Assembly: GCA_965602805.1 (NCBI GenBank)
Contig: CBFCZK010000005.1
Coordinates: forward strand, 1 to 64,000
Direction: 5' to 3'
Origin: Thiomicrorhabdus sp965602805
GTDB taxonomy: Bacteria; Pseudomonadota; Gammaproteobacteria; Thiomicrospirales; Thiomicrospiraceae
Length of the DNA: 64,000 bases
Below are positions 36,061 to 46,022 of this stretch, in pieces. Each line of letters starts with the position of its first letter. The stretch's first letter is position 1. Position numbers and translations under genes: made by a program. The notes beneath the pieces are model-generated. The model was not told the DNA's origin. It saw nothing but the letters and a program-made list of their open reading frames with translations, and searched no databases.

Positions 36061-36879
36061 CTAAGACTTTCGTAGAAAGGACGACCTTAATAACGGGTCT
36101 TGGCGATAAAACAGCTTTAATTGTTGATAGACCTTAGGGAAGAGCCTATTTAAAACCTGTGGAGCTTCAAAGAAATACTCTGTTGAGACCGCAAAAAATT
36201 CAGCCGGATTGGTGGCTCCATAAGGATTAAAGGCGATTAAATTGCCTTGTTGAAGTCGCTCATTCAAATCTTCATACGCGGCTTCAAAAGCCTCATACCA
36301 GGCCTGGTGACTCATATTGGAATGCAATGGCGGGTGACCATTAGTATCGCCATCTAACATATCCAGTTTATGCGCCATCTCATGCAGTAGCACTTGATTT
36401 GCCTGCTTACGCAAAGGATGCGGCTGGTCATCTGACCAATCTATAATAATACCGCCTTGATAGTGCGTCTCACCCGACTCAAAGCCAGCCCAACTCTGTA
36501 ACAATCCCTGAGTATTAAAAACGGTTTCTCGGCCATTGTGAAATGCGGCAGGATAAACCAGAATTTGATTCCAATTACGGATCCAGCTTAAGCTAGGATC
36601 TGTTTCAGGCTCTTCTAAACCAAACAGCAGTATGGCGACTTGGCTCGCAATCACCACCCGCATCTCATCCGTCAGTTTAAATCCTTGAACGGGGATCAGT
36701 TTCTTCTGCATCAGCACTTCACTGGCCAGCAAACGTAAGCGCATTTTTTCACGCCCTTGATAACGTAACATCAATGGCATTTGGACAATGGTTTTATGCC
36801 AAAGCTTGAGCGGAATCTTATTTTTTCGCAGACTACGCTGTAATAAGAAACGCTGAATTCTAGTCGTAAAACTCATCAA
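36061..36879 (-). CDS. mtfA: MtfA-like zinc metallopeptidase
   Basis: A 272-residue M90-family peptidase. The zinc motif HEMAH is at residues 166-170, followed by KLDMLDGDTNG; a further Glu lies in NPAEFFAVSTEYFFE. In E. coli MtfA binds the Mlc repressor and so affects glucose PTS expression; no PTS is visible here, so its role is open. An exact iterated palindrome (36297-36308) encodes HQAWYE. Confidence 0.92.
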   Translation of the reverse strand: MMSFTTRIQRFLLQRSLRKNKIPLKLWHKTIVQMPLMLRYQGREKMRLRLLASEVLMQKKLIPVQGFKLTDEMRVVIASQVAILLFGLEEPETDPSLSWIRNWNQILVYPAAFHNGRETVFNTQGLLQSWAGFESGETHYQGGIIIDWSDDQPHPLRKQANQVLLHEMAHKLDMLDGDTNGHPPLHSNMSHQAWYEAFEAAYEDLNERLQQGNLIAFNPYGATNPAEFFAVSTEYFFEAPQVLNRLFPKVYQQLKLFYRQDPLLRSSFLRKS

Positions 36880-36907
36880 GAGGCTCTGCTAACAAAGAGA
36901 ATCAACA

Positions 36908-37444
36908 CTACTGACCTTTTTGCAACGATTTCAAATCCTCTAACACCTGTTGCACATGTTCTTCAGGGTCAACTTTGCGATAAATTTTGGCGATTTTACC
37001 GCTCGGGTCAATGATAAAACTGTGGCGTTTGGCAAACTTCATAAAGCCTAAATTGAGCAAAGCGCCATAGCGTTTCGAGACAGTGGCATCTGCATCCGCT
37101 AATAATGAAAAAGGCAGCTTAAACTTAGTTGCAAAGCTCTGATGACTTTCAATACTGTCAATCGACATGCCCAAAATCACGGCTTGTTGATTAATCAAAT
37201 GGTTAATATTATCTCTAAAACTACAGGCTTCCTTAGTACACCCAGGGGTATCGTCTTTAGGGTAAAAATACAGTACCACCCACTGGCCTTGATATTGATT
37301 CAAACTAACGACTTCACCGTGCTGATCGGATAACTGAAAACCAGGCGCTAAGTCGCCAATTTGCAGACTATCGGCCATGGCTTGTTGAGTAAAACTCACC
37401 GAGAAAAACAGCGTAAGCGCTTTTATAAATTCTGAAAATTTCAT
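36908..37444 (-). CDS. Exported Bcp/PrxQ-type peroxiredoxin
   Basis: I place the start at 37444 (KFSEFIKALTLFFSVSFTQQ), which has an AGGAC site and gives a signal peptide cleaved after AMA. The 178-residue protein has peroxidatic Cys69 in DDTPGCTKEAC and a possible resolving Cys74, typical of the PrxQ class. It reduces peroxides, here probably in the periplasm, which is less common for this class. A longer reading frame to 37564 lacks a ribosome site. It is divergent from the copper genes. Confidence 0.88.
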   Translation of the reverse strand: MKFSEFIKALTLFFSVSFTQQAMADSLQIGDLAPGFQLSDQHGEVVSLNQYQGQWVVLYFYPKDDTPGCTKEACSFRDNINHLINQQAVILGMSIDSIESHQSFATKFKLPFSLLADADATVSKRYGALLNLGFMKFAKRHSFIIDPSGKIAKIYRKVDPEEHVQQVLEDLKSLQKGQ

Positions 37445-37651
37445 GGCGTTTTTGTCCTTTATTACACCTCTTAATAATACGTTCAATATTAACACACCCT
37501 TTCTTTTAGAGCTTTTAGCCGGAAAAACAACCATTTTACCAGGCCTGGTCATTAGTAAAAACAATCGTTACTATCAGTTTTTCTGACTGGCATCTTATTA
37601 ATTTATTGGTTAACCTTGAAAGAAATTCATGGAAATGCTGTCTTATCTTAT

Positions 37652-38074
37652 ATGAAGCACTTTAAACACTTGTTATTGACTCTATTAGCGTTGACGCTCA
37701 TTATTCGGCCGGTTTTTGCCGAAGGCTTAATGTTGCATAGCGGTTCGAGTTCAAGTGAAATGGCCGAAGAGATGCAGACAATGGATTTGATGCAATCTAC
37801 TGATCACAGTCAAATGATGATGTTGCATAACCAAAACCATGCTGCAATGGATCACTCACCAGGCCACGCGATGGGTTGTGCTGATGCGGGTTTACATCAA
37901 TGTGATGGTAACTGCATGGACAATAACTGTTCGTTTATTTCAGCGGTTTCTGCCATCACCACGACTGCAAACCTGCAACTGCCTGTCGCCGAACAAAGCC
38001 AAACATTCCCTCTTAATCACACTGCTTTAGTGATTCGTACTATCCCTCCAGAACAGCGCCCCCCACTCGTTTAA
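37652..38074 (+). CDS. CopL-like Met/His-rich periplasmic copper protein
   Basis: A ~140-residue protein with a signal peptide (KHFKHLLLTLLALTLIIRPVFA). The mature part is rich in Met and His (DHSQMMMLHNQNHAAMDHSPGHAM) with a CADAGLHQCDGNCMDNNC cluster and a C-terminal PPEQRPPLV. Layout and position directly before copA match CopL-type proteins needed for copper-induced copAB expression. A TTG at 37616 could extend it, but the signal peptide argues for 37652. Confidence 0.7.
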   Translation: MKHFKHLLLTLLALTLIIRPVFAEGLMLHSGSSSSEMAEEMQTMDLMQSTDHSQMMMLHNQNHAAMDHSPGHAMGCADAGLHQCDGNCMDNNCSFISAVSAITTTANLQLPVAEQSQTFPLNHTALVIRTIPPEQRPPLV

Positions 38075-38161
38075 ATCTATTTTCTAGTCTGTATTAACCC
38101 TTGGCTGGCAAAGCGCCGTCCTGTCGTTAATTCTATTCTTTTTAGATTTTAGGAGTTCCAT

Positions 38162-40051
38162 ATGATCATTTCGAACACTTCGAACACAAAACAACCCATT
38201 AAAAGCTCGACTAATAAAGCCAGTGAGTTGAGTGCAAACCCGCTTTCAAGGCGTACTTTTATTAAGGGTGCCGTCATCAGTAGCGCCATCGCGAGTGTTG
38301 GTTTTAATCCTACTACGCTATTCGCCAGCGTGCCTGGTTTGACGAACTCACAACCGTTAACGACACGCCCCAAAGCCTTAACCGGTACGGAATTTTTCTT
38401 GGATATTGGCGAATCCATAGTCAATTTCAGCGGCACACCGCAAATTGCAGTGACCGTTAATAATATGCTGCCGAGTCCCACCTTAATTTGGCGTGAAGGT
38501 GACGAAGTCACTCTGCATGTTAAAAACACCCTCAAGGAAGACACTTCAATCCACTGGCACGGCATGATTTTGCCGTTTGAAATGGATGGCGTGCCAGGCC
38601 TGACTTACGCGGGCATTAAACCCGGACAGACCTTCACTTATAAATTCACTGTGCAACAGCATGGCACCTACTGGTATCACAGCCATTCGGGTTTTCAGGA
38701 ACAGAACGGCCTGTACGGTTCAATCGTGATTCTGCCCAAAGCCAAAGATCCTTACGAATACCAACAAGACTACGTGGTTCAACTCTCCGACTGGACCGAT
38801 GAAGACCCAAACCAGGTACTTAAAAACCTCAAAAAAATGCCCGATTATTACAACTACAGCCAAAGAACGTTGGGTGATTTCTTTGGAGAAGTCCAAAAAA
38901 ATGGCTTTAAGGCCGCATTTAACAATCGCAAAATGTGGAATGAAATGTCGATGACCGATCGAGATTTGTCCGATGTTTCAGGTTCAACCTATACCTTCCT
39001 AATGAATGGCGTCAATCCTGCCAGCCATTGGCGTGGCCTGTTTCAGCCAGGGCAAAAAGTCCGCTTACGTTTTATCAACAGTTCGGCCATGACCTTTTTT
39101 GATGTACGTATTCCTGGCCTGAAAATGACCGTCATCGCCTCGGATGGGAACTTGGTTCAACCCGTCTCTGTTGATGAATTTCGCATTGGCGTAGCTGAAA
39201 CCTATGATGTAATTGTTGAACCTTTAGATGAAACGGCTTATGCCATTTTTGCACAAGCGATTGATCGCTCTGGGTATGCCATCGGTAGCTTAACCACGGA
39301 TGTGGATGTAACAGCAGCTACACCAAAAATGGATCCTCTGCCGATTCTAGGGCACAGCGATATGGCGATGGACATGAGTGGCATGGATCACTCCCAACAT
39401 CAAAGCATGAACAACGATATGCCAGGAATGGATCACTCTCAACATCAGGGCATGAACAACGACATGTCTGGAATGGATCACTCGCAACATCAAATGCAGC
39501 CTATTCACGATGCCAATCAGGAAATCTCTGACTGGCCGGTTGAGCGAGCCAAAGTAAAGTGGGGGCCGCATACTAATATGCAGGCAGAAGATGCGCAATA
39601 CCGTCTCTCTGATCCGGGGGTTGGTTTACGTAACAACGGTCGCATCGTTTTGACCTATGCGGACTTGCGTAACCTCTATCCAACGCGCCACGATGCTAAA
39701 CCCAATCGTGAAATCGTTATGCAGCTCACTGGCAATATGGAACGTTATATGTGGTCTATTGATGGCGTACCTTATATGCATGCCGATCCGATGCACCTTA
39801 AATATGGTGAACGGGTGCGTATTACCTTTATCAATAACACCATGATGAATCATCCGATGCACCTACACGGCATGTGGAGTGATTTAGAGAGTGGTGACCT
39901 TAATTACATGCCCAAAAAACACACCATTATTGTCCAGCCTGGCGCTCGTATTAGTTACCGCGTAACGGTCGATGCCAAAGGCGTGTGGGCTTATCACTGC
40001 CATATGCTATTTCACATGGCAGGCATGTTCAGAAAAGTTATTGTGGCTTAG
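38162..40051 (+). CDS. copA: Copper resistance multicopper oxidase CopA/PcoA
   Basis: A 629-residue multicopper oxidase with a Tat signal (SRRTFIKGAVISSAIASVG, about 29-50). Copper ligand motifs are intact: HWHG, WYHSHSGFQEQNGLYG, HPMHLHGMW and HCHMLFHMAGMF. A Met/His-rich insert has three MDHSQHQ repeats (nt ~39370-39495) that probably bind extra copper. Oxidises Cu(I) in the periplasm. Followed 10 bp later by copB. Confidence 0.94.
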   Translation: MIISNTSNTKQPIKSSTNKASELSANPLSRRTFIKGAVISSAIASVGFNPTTLFASVPGLTNSQPLTTRPKALTGTEFFLDIGESIVNFSGTPQIAVTVNNMLPSPTLIWREGDEVTLHVKNTLKEDTSIHWHGMILPFEMDGVPGLTYAGIKPGQTFTYKFTVQQHGTYWYHSHSGFQEQNGLYGSIVILPKAKDPYEYQQDYVVQLSDWTDEDPNQVLKNLKKMPDYYNYSQRTLGDFFGEVQKNGFKAAFNNRKMWNEMSMTDRDLSDVSGSTYTFLMNGVNPASHWRGLFQPGQKVRLRFINSSAMTFFDVRIPGLKMTVIASDGNLVQPVSVDEFRIGVAETYDVIVEPLDETAYAIFAQAIDRSGYAIGSLTTDVDVTAATPKMDPLPILGHSDMAMDMSGMDHSQHQSMNNDMPGMDHSQHQGMNNDMSGMDHSQHQMQPIHDANQEISDWPVERAKVKWGPHTNMQAEDAQYRLSDPGVGLRNNGRIVLTYADLRNLYPTRHDAKPNREIVMQLTGNMERYMWSIDGVPYMHADPMHLKYGERVRITFINNTMMNHPMHLHGMWSDLESGDLNYMPKKHTIIVQPGARISYRVTVDAKGVWAYHCHMLFHMAGMFRKVIVA

Positions 40052-40061
40052 GAGAGATAAG

Positions 40062-40787
40062 ATGAAAAACAGAAAGGTAAACATGGCTCAAATGAACAAA
40101 AAATTAATCCTACCAGGCCTGGTCACTTTAGGTTTATTGATGAATGCCAATGCCTCACAAGCCGGCATGATGGATGAACCGGTGGTTTCTAAGTTTACAA
40201 TGGATAAACTCGAAATCAGCGATGCCGACCACAATCCAAAGCAGTGGGAACTCGATTTTTGGGTTATGAAAGGTTTACAACGCTTGGTGATTAAATCGGA
40301 GGGCGAATCAGCCGATGGTGAAACGGACAGTGAAAGCATGTTGATGTATGGTCAAGGCATTGCGCCCTACTGGGATATTCAAGTTGGTTTAGCACATGAT
40401 ATCAGTGGCGAAGAATCTCACAGCTGGGCAGCCATTGGTTTAGCCGGCATGGCACCCTACTTCTTTGAAACTGAGGTTTATGCCTTAGTGGACAGTGATG
40501 GCACGCTTGGCTTGCGAGCTTCGACCGAATACGAGGCTTTGATTACCCAAAAATTAGTATTGGTGCCAGAAATTGAAGCCAGCGCTTACAGTGCGAACAT
40601 TGCAGAAATGGGCATTGGTTCAGGGCTGTCATCCCTCAAGGTAAGCTTGCGTTTAAAGTATGAAATAAATCGAGAATTTGCACCTTATATCGGCATTAAT
40701 TGGCACAAAAAACAGGGCAATACCGCTGATATGAGTAGCGAGGGGGAAGAGACCAGCTTGCTTGCTGGCCTCAGTTTTTGGTTTTAA
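40062..40787 (+). CDS. copB: Copper resistance outer-membrane protein CopB
   Basis: A ~241-residue CopB/PcoB-type beta-barrel. The start at 40062 has a GGAGA site; the signal region is LILPGLVTLGLLMNANASQA. The barrel has YGQGIAPYWDIQVGLAHD, typical of CopB, and ends in the aromatic SFWF of outer-membrane proteins. The Met-rich N-terminal region found in many CopB proteins is missing here, although CopA carries such repeats. An exact iterated palindrome (40112-40123) encodes LPGLV within the signal peptide. Confidence 0.9.
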   Translation: MKNRKVNMAQMNKKLILPGLVTLGLLMNANASQAGMMDEPVVSKFTMDKLEISDADHNPKQWELDFWVMKGLQRLVIKSEGESADGETDSESMLMYGQGIAPYWDIQVGLAHDISGEESHSWAAIGLAGMAPYFFETEVYALVDSDGTLGLRASTEYEALITQKLVLVPEIEASAYSANIAEMGIGSGLSSLKVSLRLKYEINREFAPYIGINWHKKQGNTADMSSEGEETSLLAGLSFWF

Positions 40788-40803
40788 CCTACTCTGATAA
40801 ATC

Positions 40804-40834
40804 AAGTGCTTAATTGAATATTAAGCACTTTTAA
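40804..40834 (+). terminator. Terminator of the copper operon
   Basis: AAGTGCTTAAT (40804-40814) pairs perfectly with ATTAAGCACTT (40820-40830) across a 5-nt loop and is followed by TT. Confidence 0.75.
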
Positions 40835-41109
40835 ATCTGAGAATGAGCCTCATAATATTATCTTAGACTGATTAGTCGACAGATTTCTGGGGAGCCATCA
40901 TCATCCTCAAAGACGCACGACAAGAACTCAAAACCATGCGACACATAACGAATTGTGGCAATCTATAACTCACCCACAGAATTCATCCATGCGATTTTGC
41001 ACCAATTGATTCGCTACTCATAAAAAATGATAATTCATGAAAAAGATATTTTCACGCAGCCTTTTGGAGTAGCATTAAGTTTCAATCAACACCGAATATA
41101 TGAAAGCAT
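40835..41109. other. Intergenic region before the HlyD/ABC exporter
   Basis: No gene or recognised motif. Short inverted pieces only. It presumably holds the promoter of the exporter operon. Confidence 0.35.
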
Positions 41110-42111
41110 ATGCATCAAAAAACAATCATTTTAATAATGGGACTCTTGCTCTCAGCTCTTGTAGTGATAGCTTCAAGCTATACTTACAAAAAAAATCACA
41201 CCATCCCCGTAGTGGGCGAACTTGAGTGGGAGCGGGTTGAACTCGTCAACGAGATCAGTGAGCCGATTATTGAACGACCTGCCGCAGAAGGAGATTACCT
41301 CCAAGCAGGCGATATTATTTTAATCCTCGATCCGCGTCGCGCTCGTGCAATTTTGCAGAGTACGATTGCCACACGTAATCAGCTTGCCGCAAAGCTAAAA
41401 GAGCTCTCTACAGGTAGCAGAAAAGAAGATATCGAACAGGCAAAACAATTGGTGATTAAATCTCAAAGCCTATTAAGTCTTGCCCGCCTTGAATACTCAA
41501 GAATACAAAAACTGCATCAACAACAATACCTCAGCCAAGATGATTTAGACAAAGCCAAAAATGCCGTTGCAACGGCTCAATCAACACTGGCATTTGACCA
41601 AGCAAACTTACTAAAGCTACAGTCAGGCACACGGATAGAAATATTAGAACAAGCAAAACAGGCTCTGCAAGCGGCAGATAGTCAAGTCAAACACAATGAA
41701 ATAAATCTACAACGCCTTCAAATCCATGCACCACGTGCCGGTATTTTAGACAGTTTACCTTTTGAAATCGGTGAACAACCACAAGCTGGCAGCGTTGTTG
41801 CGGTGATGCTGGCGGGTAATCAACCTTATGCACGGATTCACATACCTGAGCAAATGCGTGTAGCAGTGAAGCCTGGAACACGCGCTAAAATACAAATTGA
41901 TGGCGTAGACCAAGTATTTGATGCCAAAGTGAGATCCATCCAATATTCACCAGATTTCACCCCCTATTATGCCCTCACTGAAGCAGACCGATCGCGCTTA
42001 AGTTATTTGGCCAAGTTGGATTTTGTGGATGCCGAAGTGAGGCTGCTACCAGCAGGTTTGCCACTCACAGTTACATTTGACCTTGATACGATGAACACGA
42101 TAGCGGAGTAA
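41110..42111 (+). CDS. HlyD-type adaptor of an ABC-2 exporter
   Basis: A 333-residue adaptor with an N-terminal membrane anchor (about 7-24). The first lipoyl half is ISEPIIERPAAEGDYLQAGD, a long coiled-coil hairpin spans ~85-200, and the second lipoyl half is IHAPRAGILDSLPFEIGEQPQAG. It resembles YbhG/YhiI adaptors. Stop codon lies 2 bp before the ATPase gene, so the three genes form an operon. Substrate unknown. Confidence 0.87.
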   Translation: MHQKTIILIMGLLLSALVVIASSYTYKKNHTIPVVGELEWERVELVNEISEPIIERPAAEGDYLQAGDIILILDPRRARAILQSTIATRNQLAAKLKELSTGSRKEDIEQAKQLVIKSQSLLSLARLEYSRIQKLHQQQYLSQDDLDKAKNAVATAQSTLAFDQANLLKLQSGTRIEILEQAKQALQAADSQVKHNEINLQRLQIHAPRAGILDSLPFEIGEQPQAGSVVAVMLAGNQPYARIHIPEQMRVAVKPGTRAKIQIDGVDQVFDAKVRSIQYSPDFTPYYALTEADRSRLSYLAKLDFVDAEVRLLPAGLPLTVTFDLDTMNTIAE

Positions 42112-42113
42112 AT

Positions 42114-43067
42114 GTGAATCACGAATGGGTTATTCAATGCCAACAACTCACCCGACAATTTGGGACGCTGACGGCTGTCAATCATTTAGATTTAGTCATT
42201 CCCAAACAGACCATTTATGGGTTTTTAGGCCCCAATGGATCGGGAAAATCAACTACGATGCGCATGCTATGCGGATTACTCACCCCCTCTTCTGGACGGG
42301 CTAATGTTTTAGGGCTACAGATGCCCAAACAGGCCGAAAAACTCAAAAGCCAAATTGGCTATATGGCGCAAAAGTTTGCGCTGTACGATGACCTGACCGT
42401 CCATGAAAACCTCAAATTTATGGCGCAAGCCTATGACTTACCCTCCAAATTACAATCGCAACGCATTACCGAAGTGTTATCACGCTACCAACTGGGTGTG
42501 CTACGTAATCAACTGGCAGGCACTATGAGTGGCGGCCAAAAACAGCGCCTATCGTTGGCTGCTGCAATCTTACACAAGCCTAAGCTATTGTTTCTAGACG
42601 AACCGACCAGTGGAGTAGATCCGAAAAGTCGGCGAGATTTCTGGGAGTCTTTATTTGAACTGGTGAGTGAAGGCGTGACTATTTTGGTGTCGACTCACTA
42701 TATGGATGAAGCTGAACGTTGTCATGGTCTAGCGATCCTTGACCATGGCTACAAAGTCGCCGATGGAACACCCAGCGCGTTAATGTCGAACATTGATGCT
42801 TGGGTCTTCAAAATTGAAAGTGAATCCATCATGCCCATCAAACAACAGTTAGCAACCTTAGAAAAAGTTATCAGCATTACCCAATTAGGAGAGAATCTAC
42901 GGGTATTGCTCAATAAAAGCCTTGAAAATCCGTTAGCCTATCTTCAACAGCAATTGGCACTATTGCCTTCTACTTTAGGACAAAACTTACGAATCACCCA
43001 AATAGAGGCGACCATTGAAGATGTTTTTGTGGTAACAACCCAACCTCAAAAGCAGATAACAACATAA
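42114..43067 (+). CDS. ABC transporter ATPase (YbhF-type, single domain)
   Basis: A 317-residue ATPase starting at GTG with GGAG upstream. Walker A GPNGSGKST, Q-loop YMAQKFALYDDL, signature MSGGQKQR, Walker B LLFLDEPTSGVDP and switch STHYMDEAERC are all intact. The E. coli counterpart YbhF has two ATPase domains; this one has one plus a C-terminal regulatory region. Its stop overlaps the permease start by one base. Confidence 0.92.
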   Translation: MNHEWVIQCQQLTRQFGTLTAVNHLDLVIPKQTIYGFLGPNGSGKSTTMRMLCGLLTPSSGRANVLGLQMPKQAEKLKSQIGYMAQKFALYDDLTVHENLKFMAQAYDLPSKLQSQRITEVLSRYQLGVLRNQLAGTMSGGQKQRLSLAAAILHKPKLLFLDEPTSGVDPKSRRDFWESLFELVSEGVTILVSTHYMDEAERCHGLAILDHGYKVADGTPSALMSNIDAWVFKIESESIMPIKQQLATLEKVISITQLGENLRVLLNKSLENPLAYLQQQLALLPSTLGQNLRITQIEATIEDVFVVTTQPQKQITT

Positions 43068-44164
43068 TGATTTCGTTAACTCGGCTTCTGGCGGTCTTCC
43101 GTAAAGAAATCTGGCAACTTAAGCGCGATCGTATGACCATCAGTATGATTTTTGGTATTCCCATCATTCAAATCCTATTATTCGGCTATGCCATCAATAC
43201 TGATATTCGTTACATTCCCACAGTCGTATTGGACAACGCCCATAGCCAATTATCGCGTAACCTGATTTCAGATTTACAAGCCACACAAGTCATTCACCTT
43301 AATGGATATGTCAACGACATTAAAGCCATAGAGTCGGCATTACGCAAGGGCGAGGCCAGCATCGGCATTGTGATTCCCTCTGACTTTGAAAGACGCATAC
43401 AAGATAATAAACGTGCCGCCGCACAATTATTGCTGGATGGCAGTGATACGATAATCTTAGCGGCCGCCAAACAATTGACCGCCATGCAATTACATCAAGA
43501 TAGCCAAATAGTTCACCCCAAAAACCCTCTCTTTGAAGTGCGTCATTATTACAATCCTGAACGACGCTCTGCGGTCAATACTATTCCTGGGCTGATTGGC
43601 GTGATTCTAACCATGACCATGCTGATATTTACCGCCATCTCACTCGTGCGAGAACGCGAACGCGGCAATCTCGAATTGTTGATTAACACCCCCATCACTT
43701 CCAATGAATTAATGCTTGGCAAGATATTGCCCTATATCCTCATCGGTTTTTTTCAGGTGACACTAATTCTCTTGCTGGGCGTCCTTATTTTCGATGTGCC
43801 GATTCAAGGACAAATCACCGATGTTTATATTTCTGCGCTGGCCTTTATCGCTGCGAATCTAACGCTTGGACTGTTATTTTCTACGCTGGCAACTACTCAG
43901 CTACAAGCTTTACAAATGGCGATTTTCATTATGCTACCGTCCATTTTGCTTTCCGGTTTTATATTCCCATTTAGCGGCATGCCCAAAGTGGCACAGTGGA
44001 TTGCCGAGATTCTTCCCCTCACCCATTTCGTGCGACTGATTCGCGGCATCATGTTACGCGGTGCAACTTTAACGGAGCTCTTGCCGGAACTGTTAGCATT
44101 AGTGGCTTTTGCGCTTATTGCTTTAGTGTTGGCGATTAAACGTTTCCATAAAAAATTAGATTAA
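43067..44164 (+). CDS. ABC-2 type permease
   Basis: A 365-residue permease: N-terminal helix (about 22-40), a large periplasmic domain (45-170), then five helices. The conserved block RERERGNLELLINTPITSNELMLGK is typical of YbhS/YbhR-like ABC-2 permeases. One permease gene is present where E. coli has two, so a homodimer is likely. Last gene of the exporter operon, 55 bp before the ATPase operon. Confidence 0.9.
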   Translation: MISLTRLLAVFRKEIWQLKRDRMTISMIFGIPIIQILLFGYAINTDIRYIPTVVLDNAHSQLSRNLISDLQATQVIHLNGYVNDIKAIESALRKGEASIGIVIPSDFERRIQDNKRAAAQLLLDGSDTIILAAAKQLTAMQLHQDSQIVHPKNPLFEVRHYYNPERRSAVNTIPGLIGVILTMTMLIFTAISLVRERERGNLELLINTPITSNELMLGKILPYILIGFFQVTLILLLGVLIFDVPIQGQITDVYISALAFIAANLTLGLLFSTLATTQLQALQMAIFIMLPSILLSGFIFPFSGMPKVAQWIAEILPLTHFVRLIRGIMLRGATLTELLPELLALVAFALIALVLAIKRFHKKLD

Positions 44165-44219
44165 AGCCCTTTTCCAAGTCTATAATGAAAATTCAAACTC
44201 ACAATTGAATTGCTGCAAA

Positions 44220-45611
44220 ATGAATCACTTCCAGGAAGAACATAAAGGCGAAGTTATTGGTGTCATTACCGAAGTACATGGCCCAGTGGTGGTCATTTCT
44301 TGCGAGCAACTACCGCCAATCAATCAAGCTTTATTCGCCGACCAGGATGGTGAAACCTGCATATTTGAAGTGCATCAGCACTTAGATAAAACGCATGTCC
44401 GCGCCGTTACACTCCATAAAGCCAGTGGGCTCTTTCGAGGGATGCTTGTTTACGATACCGGTTCCCCATTACATGTGCCAGTCAGTCCAGACTGCCTTGG
44501 TCGGGCTCTAAACTTATTTGGTGAACCGCTGGATGGTGGCCCACCTTTAGAAGCCCAGAGTTTTCGCAATATACACAATCCACCCCCAGATCTGTCGGAA
44601 ACGATGAGTAGTAATGAGATTTTAATGACGGGCATCAAGGTCATTGATTTACTCTGTCCATTCGTCAGAGGCGGTAAAACTGGATTATTTGGGGGGGCGG
44701 GCGTTGGTAAAACTGTTTTAACGATGGAGTTCATGCATGCTGTGGCCTCTTTACATCAAGGGGTTTCTGTTTTTGCAGGGGTCGGCGAACGGATGCGAGA
44801 AGCGCATGAATTGTGGCATGAAATGGAAAGTGCCAATATCCTTTCCAAGTCATTGCTTGTTTTCGGGCAGATGGATGAATCGCCAGGCGTGCGGTTTCGC
44901 TTGGGTTTATCGGCCCTGACTTATGCAGAATATTTACGGGATACCTTGCAGAAAGAGGTGTTGTTTGTCATGGATAACACCTTCCGTTTCGTTCAAGCCG
45001 GTAGTGAAGTTTCCAGCCTATTAGGCCGTATGCCCGCAACGGTAGGTTACCAACCCACGCTCATTACCGAAGTCGCCGAACTAGAAGATAGAATAACTTC
45101 CACTCGCCAGGGAAATATTACCTCCGTACAGGCTATTTATGTGCCTGCAGATGATATGGCTGATCCCGCCGTCAATGCGATTCTAAGCCATCTAGATACC
45201 TCAATCATCCTCTCTCGTAGCCAAGCAGGTAAAGGTATCTACCCTGCAGTGGATCCCCTTCAATCCAGCAGTAAAGCAATGGATGCCTATACTCTGGGTT
45301 CACGGCATTACACCATTGCCGAAGGGGTGCGTGAACACCTTGCGCGTTACCATGAACTTGAAGACATAATTGCCATGCTCGGAATAGAAGAGTTATCGCC
45401 TAAGGATAAATTGATTGTCATACGCGCACGCAGGCTTCAGCGTTATTTAACTCAACCATTTTGGGTAACCAGTTCGCAAACTACTTTTAAAGGAGTCTCA
45501 GTGCCTTTAGAGCAGACATTAAATGACTGTGAGGCTTTTTTAAGCGGTCAATATGACAAAGTGCCTGAGGAAGAGTGCTACATGCGTGGCTCAATGAGTG
45601 GATCAGAGTAG
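44220..45611 (+). CDS. atpD: N-type F-ATPase beta subunit
   Basis: A ~463-residue catalytic beta subunit. P-loop GGAGVGKTVLTMEF (~159-166) and the catalytic GERMREAHELWHEM are intact. The DELSEED region is degenerate (IEELSPKDK). I take the ATG at 44220; a TTG at 44205 is also in frame. First gene of the D-C-Q-B-E-F-A-G operon. This order, with beta and epsilon first, marks the laterally spread N-ATPase type, not the housekeeping ATP synthase. Confidence 0.92.
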   Translation: MNHFQEEHKGEVIGVITEVHGPVVVISCEQLPPINQALFADQDGETCIFEVHQHLDKTHVRAVTLHKASGLFRGMLVYDTGSPLHVPVSPDCLGRALNLFGEPLDGGPPLEAQSFRNIHNPPPDLSETMSSNEILMTGIKVIDLLCPFVRGGKTGLFGGAGVGKTVLTMEFMHAVASLHQGVSVFAGVGERMREAHELWHEMESANILSKSLLVFGQMDESPGVRFRLGLSALTYAEYLRDTLQKEVLFVMDNTFRFVQAGSEVSSLLGRMPATVGYQPTLITEVAELEDRITSTRQGNITSVQAIYVPADDMADPAVNAILSHLDTSIILSRSQAGKGIYPAVDPLQSSSKAMDAYTLGSRHYTIAEGVREHLARYHELEDIIAMLGIEELSPKDKLIVIRARRLQRYLTQPFWVTSSQTTFKGVSVPLEQTLNDCEAFLSGQYDKVPEEECYMRGSMSGSE

Positions 45612-45614
45612 GCT

Positions 45615-46016
45615 ATGATGACATTGACACTTTTAATACAAGATGCAACTCACGCTAAAACCTATACAGACATCACGTCATTTGTCGGTGAAGACCCAAG
45701 CGGAAGTTTTGGCATTCTACCAGGGCACTCTCGTATGATGACATCATTGGTCATGGGGCTGTCTCGCTTTAAGGTGGGTGAGCAAAACTGGCAATATATT
45801 GCCGCGACAAGGGCTTTGCTTTACTTTGATAAAAATAGACTCACTTTATCTACCCGACATTTTGTAATTGATTCGGATTACACACGCATTAGCACCCTAT
45901 TACAGGAACAGTTACTGGAAGAAGAAATGCTATTATACCAACAAAATCAGAGTTTACGACGCATGGAAGAAGAAGTCCTTAAAGGTCTTTGGGAAATGAG
46001 TCGAACAGGAGGCTAG
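45615..46016 (+). CDS. atpC: N-type F-ATPase epsilon subunit
   Basis: A 133-residue epsilon subunit. The beta-sandwich carries the GSFGILPGHSRMMTSLVMG block; a short helical C-terminus (EQLLEEEMLLYQQNQSLRRM) follows. It begins 4 bp after atpD. The second base pair of start options (45615 or 45618) does not change the call. Confidence 0.88.
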   Translation: MMTLTLLIQDATHAKTYTDITSFVGEDPSGSFGILPGHSRMMTSLVMGLSRFKVGEQNWQYIAATRALLYFDKNRLTLSTRHFVIDSDYTRISTLLQEQLLEEEMLLYQQNQSLRRMEEEVLKGLWEMSRTGG

Positions 46017-46022
46017 TGCATC

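Noticed and set aside
41110..44164. Type I secretion system for the LapA-type adhesin
   Set aside because: The permease is an ABC-2 type without fused ATPase and no TolC gene is present; type I exporters of RTX adhesins have a fused LapB-like protein.
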